Source: Cyclobacteriaceae bacterium
GTDB lineage: Bacteria; Bacteroidota; Bacteroidia; Cytophagales; Cyclobacteriaceae
NCBI GenBank assembly: GCA_022841475.1
Contig: JALHRJ010000044.1
Coordinates: 1-36,212 of the forward strand
Reading direction: 5' to 3'
Length of the DNA: 36,212 nucleotides
Positions 31,811-36,212 of the stretch are shown one piece after another (within the stretch, counting starts at the first letter, position 1; each line of letters begins with the position of its first letter). Made by a program: the position numbers and the translations under genes. The notes below the pieces were generated by a model. The model ran no database searches. It saw nothing but the letters and a program-made list of their open reading frames with translations, and had not been told where the DNA came from.

Positions 31811-33847
31811 CTAGTCAAAAAGAAATAAATCAAAACCGAAGTCCAGTATATTTCGTTGACCCGGATAGCCGGGTGTGGGCAAGTATCCAGTTTGCCGAAT
31901 GGCTTGCAGAATGTTATGATACTTGACAAAAAATCTTCCCCGCTTTATTTTTCCATTTAAAAAAACATCTACTAAAGGATAGGCCGGGTTCACAAAGTTA
32001 TCTTGCACATAAAATTGCTGGATGGCCGGATCATACCCAAGCGCTGTATAGTCCGACCGCCAATGTGTGTCTAAACCAATCTGTACCTGAATGCTCCCCT
32101 TAAAGAGCATATTTTCATAAGCTAACTGTGTATTAATAAACCATTCTGGAATTCGAAGCGCCTGATCATCATTATTAAGAAGCTGGGTATAGAGAACTTG
32201 AGGCCGCAGATAGAAGTGTCTGAAAAACCGAAGTGACATTCGCACCTCTGGAGTAAAAACCTGTTGATTGCCCGATGACTGTACCGGAATCACCGTTTGC
32301 TCACCGGGTACGTTGTTACTTTTATAATAGACGTAGTTGGTTAACGCTGTGTAAGTTGCTCCGGGCGAAATAAATAACCTGCCCCACTTCACTTTTGCAA
32401 AAGCCGACAGCTGATTATAAAACAGATCTGAAAAGTTATTAACCCATGCATTATGACTACCGCGATAAGCAAGTGGTAAAAAAGAGGGTTTCGCCAGAGA
32501 ACTAATGCCGGTAGCATCCAGCCAAGGTGTTCGCAAATAAGCTTGCAGCCTATAGTTGCCATCTAATAAATATTCTGCTTGTGCTGTTAGTTCACTTACC
32601 GAATCATAGCGGAATGCAATTTGCCCACCTACGTAATTCTCGATGCCATCATTTTTGAATGACAATGTAGTTTCATCTACATATCGATTGAACGTACTGT
32701 ATTGCCGCATTTTATAGTAGAAACTATAAAATAAAAAAGCAGCATTTCCTTTTATGCCAATTTCATTTACAATGCTTTTAAATTCTATTCCATCCTTGAC
32801 ATTAATCGTATCGATATCTGCATCGGTGTTGGTAAAACCAAAGTAGGCATCATAATTTGCTTCCCTTGATTGGGTATCAACAAAATAATTTCGTTGCCGG
32901 TTAATATCCAGTTTATGATAAAGTTGAAACGGAGAAGCCAACTGATACTGATGAAAAATATGCAGTGAGTTACGTAACTCTTCTGTCTGCGCAGCCAATA
33001 AAAAGGGCTGAGCATTCGGACTAAAATATTCACTAAAGACGGTATCCGTGTCTTGCAGTACACCACCGTTTTCAAATACCCGATGACGGATACGTCTATA
33101 GCTACCCACCAATGTATAGCGATCATTCAGCGATTTATAGGAGGAATGAAAATCATAATAGTGGCTAACCGTTTGCCGAATACCTTTGGTTCGTTGAAGT
33201 TGTTTATCTACCAAAATAGGTCGGTAATTAAACCCAAAATTCCAGTTTGGTTTTATGTTCCTGCTGAATTCAATCTGAGTCATTGCCCTCCCATCGCCAC
33301 CCCACACGAGAAACATACGGGTAAAAGGAGATTTTGTATCAAAATATTTGGGCTCTTCGGTTTCGTAAAACAAGGAGTAAGTACTGTAACCGGGGTTAGC
33401 CCCGATGGAAGAAGAGATAACCGGAAAAATAGGATTCAATGCTGTGCCAACGTTTCCAAGGTCCTGATAAAAATTATTCTGTCGTTGCACATAGGTCCAC
33501 AGATGGAAGTTACTCAACGATGTGTCGATAGGTTTATAATTCTCCTTATTCAGAAAAATCTCATTCTCAGTAATCCACTTAGAAGTAGTAGGCCCGTAAA
33601 CATTTTTTGTGGAGTCATCGACTATTTGAGACCCTCGTCCTGTGCGGGCAGGTGTTTGAGTTGCCGTTTTCTCAGAAGTTCTTTGTCTTGCGGTATCTTG
33701 CGGTATAACAAGGGGTGTCCTATCCCGCTTGGAAGGCAATGGTTTCTCCTGAGCCAGAGAAGTTACACTTACCACCAGAAGTAGCGTCAGAAGAAAATGA
33801 CTTTTTAAAAACACGCGCAAAAATAGATCAGAATTAGGAAAGAGCAT
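31811..33847 (-). CDS. Putative outer-membrane porin (Porin_10-like)
   Basis: This 678-residue protein has a signal peptide (FLKSHFLLTLLLVVSVTSLAQ) and a basic, disordered segment (EKPLPSKRDRTPLVIP ... RGSQIVDDSTKNVYGP). A long series of alternating aromatic beta strands follows, for example FARMFLVWGG-type turns, IKPNWNFGFNYRPI, TLVGSYRRIRHRVFENG, QIAFRYDSV, YRLQAYLRTPW and VDVFLNGKIKRGRFFVKYHN. It ends in FGFDLFLFD, with the C-terminal aromatic residues typical of an outer-membrane barrel. This fits the Porin_10 family of Bacteroidota; the substrate is unknown. The ATG at 33847 overlaps lpxK by 14 bp; a GTG at 33814, giving 667 residues right at the signal peptide, is a good alternative. 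Confidence 0.85.
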   Translation of the reverse strand: MLFPNSDLFLRVFLKSHFLLTLLLVVSVTSLAQEKPLPSKRDRTPLVIPQDTARQRTSEKTATQTPARTGRGSQIVDDSTKNVYGPTTSKWITENEIFLNKENYKPIDTSLSNFHLWTYVQRQNNFYQDLGNVGTALNPIFPVISSSIGANPGYSTYSLFYETEEPKYFDTKSPFTRMFLVWGGDGRAMTQIEFSRNIKPNWNFGFNYRPILVDKQLQRTKGIRQTVSHYYDFHSSYKSLNDRYTLVGSYRRIRHRVFENGGVLQDTDTVFSEYFSPNAQPFLLAAQTEELRNSLHIFHQYQLASPFQLYHKLDINRQRNYFVDTQSREANYDAYFGFTNTDADIDTINVKDGIEFKSIVNEIGIKGNAAFLFYSFYYKMRQYSTFNRYVDETTLSFKNDGIENYVGGQIAFRYDSVSELTAQAEYLLDGNYRLQAYLRTPWLDATGISSLAKPSFLPLAYRGSHNAWVNNFSDLFYNQLSAFAKVKWGRLFISPGATYTALTNYVYYKSNNVPGEQTVIPVQSSGNQQVFTPEVRMSLRFFRHFYLRPQVLYTQLLNNDDQALRIPEWFINTQLAYENMLFKGSIQVQIGLDTHWRSDYTALGYDPAIQQFYVQDNFVNPAYPLVDVFLNGKIKRGRFFVKYHNILQAIRQTGYLPTPGYPGQRNILDFGFDLFLFD

Positions 33848-34910
33848 TGGCTTTTTCGGAAGCCATAGATACTTCTTTTAACTTTTCTTCCACCAAACGA
33901 AGGAGCATTGTATCAAAATCCGAACCATTTTTGATGAATGCAGCCTGAATGGGAAGATAAAACCAGTTTTTCCTTTTAACATAATCAAACAAAGGATGAT
34001 GAATAAGCTTTACCATGTCTTTTTCTGTTGTTAAGATGGTATTCGCATTAAAAAAATCAGCAGATTGATGTATGTTTTCAATTTCGTCACATGTGTAGCT
34101 ATGATGATCCGGAAACCTGAAATGTTTTTTAACCTCAAAATGTCTTGATGCCTCCTTTTCAAATGAGGCATTTTTAGCAATCCCCGATACAAGAATTACT
34201 TCATTACCGACCGGATTTATATGGCCGATCGCAACCGGATTCTGGGATTGCATGCTGGTAAAAAACACTGGCTTATTACCGGACAACTTGTGTAATTCAT
34301 GGCGTATTTCACTTTCCTGCTTATCCGTTAAATCCGGACATTTAGTGACAACTATTGCATGGGCCCGTTCCGCTCCAACGCGCGCCTCGCGCAGGCGACC
34401 CAGCGGAAGAAGAAAATCCTTATAAAAAGGTTTTTCAAAATCTGTCACCAAAATAGAAAACTGAGGAACAACAGCCCGATGCTGAAATGCATCGTCCATT
34501 AAAATAATCTGAACTTGTGGACTCTCATTCAAAATGGTGGGAATAGCCAATGCTCTCTCTTCGCCAACGGTGACAATAATTTTATCACCAAACTTCCTTA
34601 AAAGTTGATAGGGTTCATCACCAATAGAAAGTGCATCATCGTGACTTGTGGCTATATGAAACCCGGTCGTCTTTCTTCTATAACCACGACTCAATGTTGC
34701 TACTTTATACCGGTCGCTTAATAGTCTGATCAAATACTCGATCATAGGAGTTTTACCAGATCCTCCCACATTAAGATTACCTACACTGATCACCACTGAA
34801 TCGAACTGAAATGATCTTCTATGACCAATATCGTAGAGATAATTTCTCAGCCGTGTAGCAAGATTATAGAGCCCTGCAAAAGGCAAAAGAAGGTACTTGA
34901 AAAAACCCAT
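33834..34910 (-). CDS. lpxK: Tetraacyldisaccharide 4'-kinase LpxK
   Basis: LpxK phosphorylates the 4' position of the lipid A precursor DS-1-P at the inner membrane, making lipid IVA. From the ATG at 34910 the product has 358 residues and begins GFFKYLLLPFAGLYNLATRL, the membrane-attached helix of the family. The P-loop is SVGNLNVGGSGKTP (about 42-55), ATLSRGYRR follows, and the catalytic-site motif MDDAFQHR has Asp139, Asp140 and His144. DFEKPFYKDFLLPLGRLRE and AIVVTKCPDLT are also conserved. A longer start at 34970 would overlap the divergent Nif3-type gene and add 20 unrelated residues, so I prefer 34910. The gene heads the lpxK-porin-miaE operon and confirms a Gram-negative envelope. Confidence 0.93.
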   Translation of the reverse strand: MGFFKYLLLPFAGLYNLATRLRNYLYDIGHRRSFQFDSVVISVGNLNVGGSGKTPMIEYLIRLLSDRYKVATLSRGYRRKTTGFHIATSHDDALSIGDEPYQLLRKFGDKIIVTVGEERALAIPTILNESPQVQIILMDDAFQHRAVVPQFSILVTDFEKPFYKDFLLPLGRLREARVGAERAHAIVVTKCPDLTDKQESEIRHELHKLSGNKPVFFTSMQSQNPVAIGHINPVGNEVILVSGIAKNASFEKEASRHFEVKKHFRFPDHHSYTCDEIENIHQSADFFNANTILTTEKDMVKLIHHPLFDYVKRKNWFYLPIQAAFIKNGSDFDTMLLRLVEEKLKEVSMASEKANALS

Positions 34911-34959
34911 AAAGCAGTGCCGTGATCTTTCGCTATTTTTGATCAAAAGTACATAATCA

Positions 34960-36063
34960 ATGGCTTCCACAACGATAAAAAAAGTAATCGACAGTCTGGA
35001 AATTTTAGCGCCTCGAGCTTACCAGGAGGAATATGACAACAGTGGTCTGCTCACCGGTAATCGTGCGGATGAAGTAAGCGGCATTTTAATTACGCTCGAT
35101 TGTACGGAAGAGGTAGTTGAAGAAGCCATTGCAAAATCCTGCAACCTCATTGTGGCTCATCACCCCATTCTTTTCAAAGGAATTAAACGACTTACCGGTG
35201 AAACCTATGTGGAACGCGTTCTTATAAAAGCAATCCGGAATAACGTAGCTATCTATGCCATTCATACCAACCTGGATAATGTTCTCACTGGAGTGAATAA
35301 AAAAATTGCAGAAAGAATCGGGTTGAAAAATATCCGCATTCTGGCTCCCAGGAAAAATGTGCTGATGAAGTTGGTAACCTTCATTCCAAAAGATCATGCC
35401 GAGCATGTGACTGCCCGGTTACACGAGGCTGGTGCCGGGCAAATCGGTAATTATAAGAACTGTAGCTTTTCGGTGGTTGGTGAAGGTGCTTTTATGGCCA
35501 CCGGTTCGGCCACACCCTTCATCGGTGATCTCAACAAAATTGAAAAAACTGAGGAAGTCCGTGTTGAAGTAATTTTTCCTACCGTTTTGCAATCTCAGGT
35601 TTTACATGCGTTGCACGAAAGTCATCCCTATGAAGAAGTTGCCTATTATCTCACTTCGCTTGAAAACGAAAATCAGGAAGTAGGAGCTGGTGTAATTGGT
35701 GAACTGGATATGGGCCAGGAATCAATAGTTTTCTTGGAACATGTGAAGGCCGCCATGAACACGGCTTGCGTGCGGCATACCAAGACCTCCCATAACCTGA
35801 TCAGAACAGTGGCAGTTTGCGGAGGTGCCGGAAGCTTTTTGTTAAAGCAGGCAATTGCACAGGGAGCGGATGCTTTTGTTTCGGCAGACTTTAAATACCA
35901 CGAATTTTTTGATGCCGATGGAAAAATCCTGATTGCCGATATAGGTCATTACGAAAGCGAACAATACACGAAAGACTTATTGGGTGAGTTTTTACGAGAA
36001 AAATTTCCTACTTTTGCAATCGCTTTTTCAAACGTTGTTACAAATCCAATAAGCTACCTGTAA
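34960..36063 (+). CDS. Nif3/YbgI-family dinuclear metal-centre protein (DUF34)
   Basis: This is a 367-residue cytoplasmic protein of the Nif3-like family, forming toroidal hexamers with a two-metal site. Metal ligands seen are His67-His68 in IVAHHPILF, Asp106 in HTNLDNVLTG (with His102), and His330 and Glu334 in DIGHYESEQ. Between the two Nif3 halves (about residues 130-230) lies the PII/CutA-like inserted domain found in long Gram-positive and Bacteroidota members (VTFIPKDHAEHVTARLHEAGAGQIGNY, VLHALHESHPYEEVAYYL). Its biochemical role is unsettled; GTP cyclohydrolase I type 2 labels in databases are not proven here. It is divergent from lpxK with 49 bp between starts, and is followed by a coiled-coil gene 3 bp after its stop, a pair often seen together. 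Confidence 0.92.
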   Translation: MASTTIKKVIDSLEILAPRAYQEEYDNSGLLTGNRADEVSGILITLDCTEEVVEEAIAKSCNLIVAHHPILFKGIKRLTGETYVERVLIKAIRNNVAIYAIHTNLDNVLTGVNKKIAERIGLKNIRILAPRKNVLMKLVTFIPKDHAEHVTARLHEAGAGQIGNYKNCSFSVVGEGAFMATGSATPFIGDLNKIEKTEEVRVEVIFPTVLQSQVLHALHESHPYEEVAYYLTSLENENQEVGAGVIGELDMGQESIVFLEHVKAAMNTACVRHTKTSHNLIRTVAVCGGAGSFLLKQAIAQGADAFVSADFKYHEFFDADGKILIADIGHYESEQYTKDLLGEFLREKFPTFAIAFSNVVTNPISYL

Positions 36064-36066
36064 GTA

Positions 36067-36212
36067 ATGGAAAATCAAACAGTTGCACAAAAACTAGAAG
36101 CCTTAGTAAAATTACAATCCATAGATTCAAAACTGGACGAACTCAAGAAACTAAGAGGAGACCTACCTGATGAAGTACAAGACCTGGAAGACGAAATGGA
36201 GGGTTATCGCAC
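36067..36212 (+). CDS. Coiled-coil protein, probably C4 zinc-ribbon type, partial
   Basis: An ATG at 36067, 3 bases after the Nif3-type stop codon, opens a frame that stays open to the window edge (48 full codons). It reads MENQTVAQKLEALVKLQS, then IDSKLDELKKLRGDLPDEVQ and DLEDEMEGYR. This strongly helical, heptad-like sequence matches, from memory, the N-terminal coiled coil of the C4-type zinc-ribbon proteins (zf-RING_7 / CT398-like) that commonly follow nif3-like genes in Bacteroidota. The zinc ribbon itself would lie outside the window, so the family call rests on context and the coiled-coil start. Translational coupling with the upstream gene is likely. Confidence 0.75.
   Translation, partial: MENQTVAQKLEALVKLQSIDSKLDELKKLRGDLPDEVQDLEDEMEGYR

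Noticed and set aside
33053..33784. 243-codon plus-strand frame opposite the porin gene
   Set aside because: It is antisense to a clear outer-membrane protein, has no recognisable domain and has atypical composition; a shadow frame.

Overview
The window looks like chromosomal DNA of a Bacteroidota species, most likely a gliding or T9SS-bearing member of the Cytophagales (genus not determined). Reasons: two very large secreted proteins end in type IX secretion sorting domains (one gliding-motility/type B, one type A); there are Bacteroidota-type lipoproteins, a Porin_10-like outer-membrane protein and SBBP/PKD/BNR surface proteins; start codons generally lack Shine-Dalgarno sequences; base composition is moderately AT-rich.

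Layout. 1-2.0 kb: a partial secreted protein, then a divergent pair that looks phosphonate-related (PhnX-like HAD hydrolase and PhnZ-like HD oxygenase), then a stand-alone receiver protein. An array of three 11-bp direct repeats lies at 157-189. 2.1-7.0 kb: a lipoprotein with a strong terminator, a 1018-residue ABCG-like ABC protein with an unusual N-terminal sensory region, and an ElyC/SanA-like DUF218 protein. 7.0-11.3 kb: a repeat element, then an overlapping three-gene operon (SGNH, SGNH, MBOAT) that reads as an envelope O-acetylation system. 11.3-18.5 kb: a T9SS type B SBBP/PKD protein, then a YbbP-like permease and YbbA-like ATPase, divergent from a TesA-like esterase, as in the E. coli tesA/ybbA/ybbP locus. 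18.5-20.5 kb: a MITE-like element with perfect 20-bp terminal inverted repeats, another SGNH hydrolase and a small BNR propeller protein.

20.5-24.2 kb is the accessory part. Three same-strand genes (a frameshifted SnoaL/DUF4440-like gene, a secreted unknown and an OLD-family ATPase/TOPRIM nuclease) sit in units whose edges carry gene-specific inverted repeats overlapping the stop codons, with an attC-like imperfect palindrome behind the OLD gene. Next come degenerate repeats, a tRNA-Ser(CGA) gene, and a duplicate of that tRNA's first 27 bases split by a precisely inserted 20-bp palindrome.

24.2-36.2 kb: a MacB-like permease, a secreted protein of unknown function with a partner lipoprotein, a 1316-residue T9SS propeller protein, a tightly packed lpxK / porin / miaE operon, and a divergent Nif3-family gene followed by the start of a coiled-coil, probably zinc-ribbon, protein.

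The best candidate for an undescribed system is the 20.5-23.6 kb cassette-like array carrying the OLD nuclease. The tRNA fragment split by a palindrome, the phosphonate pair with a possible Pho-type operator, and the double-SGNH/MBOAT operon come next. All functions are inferred by reading the sequence; no searches were run.
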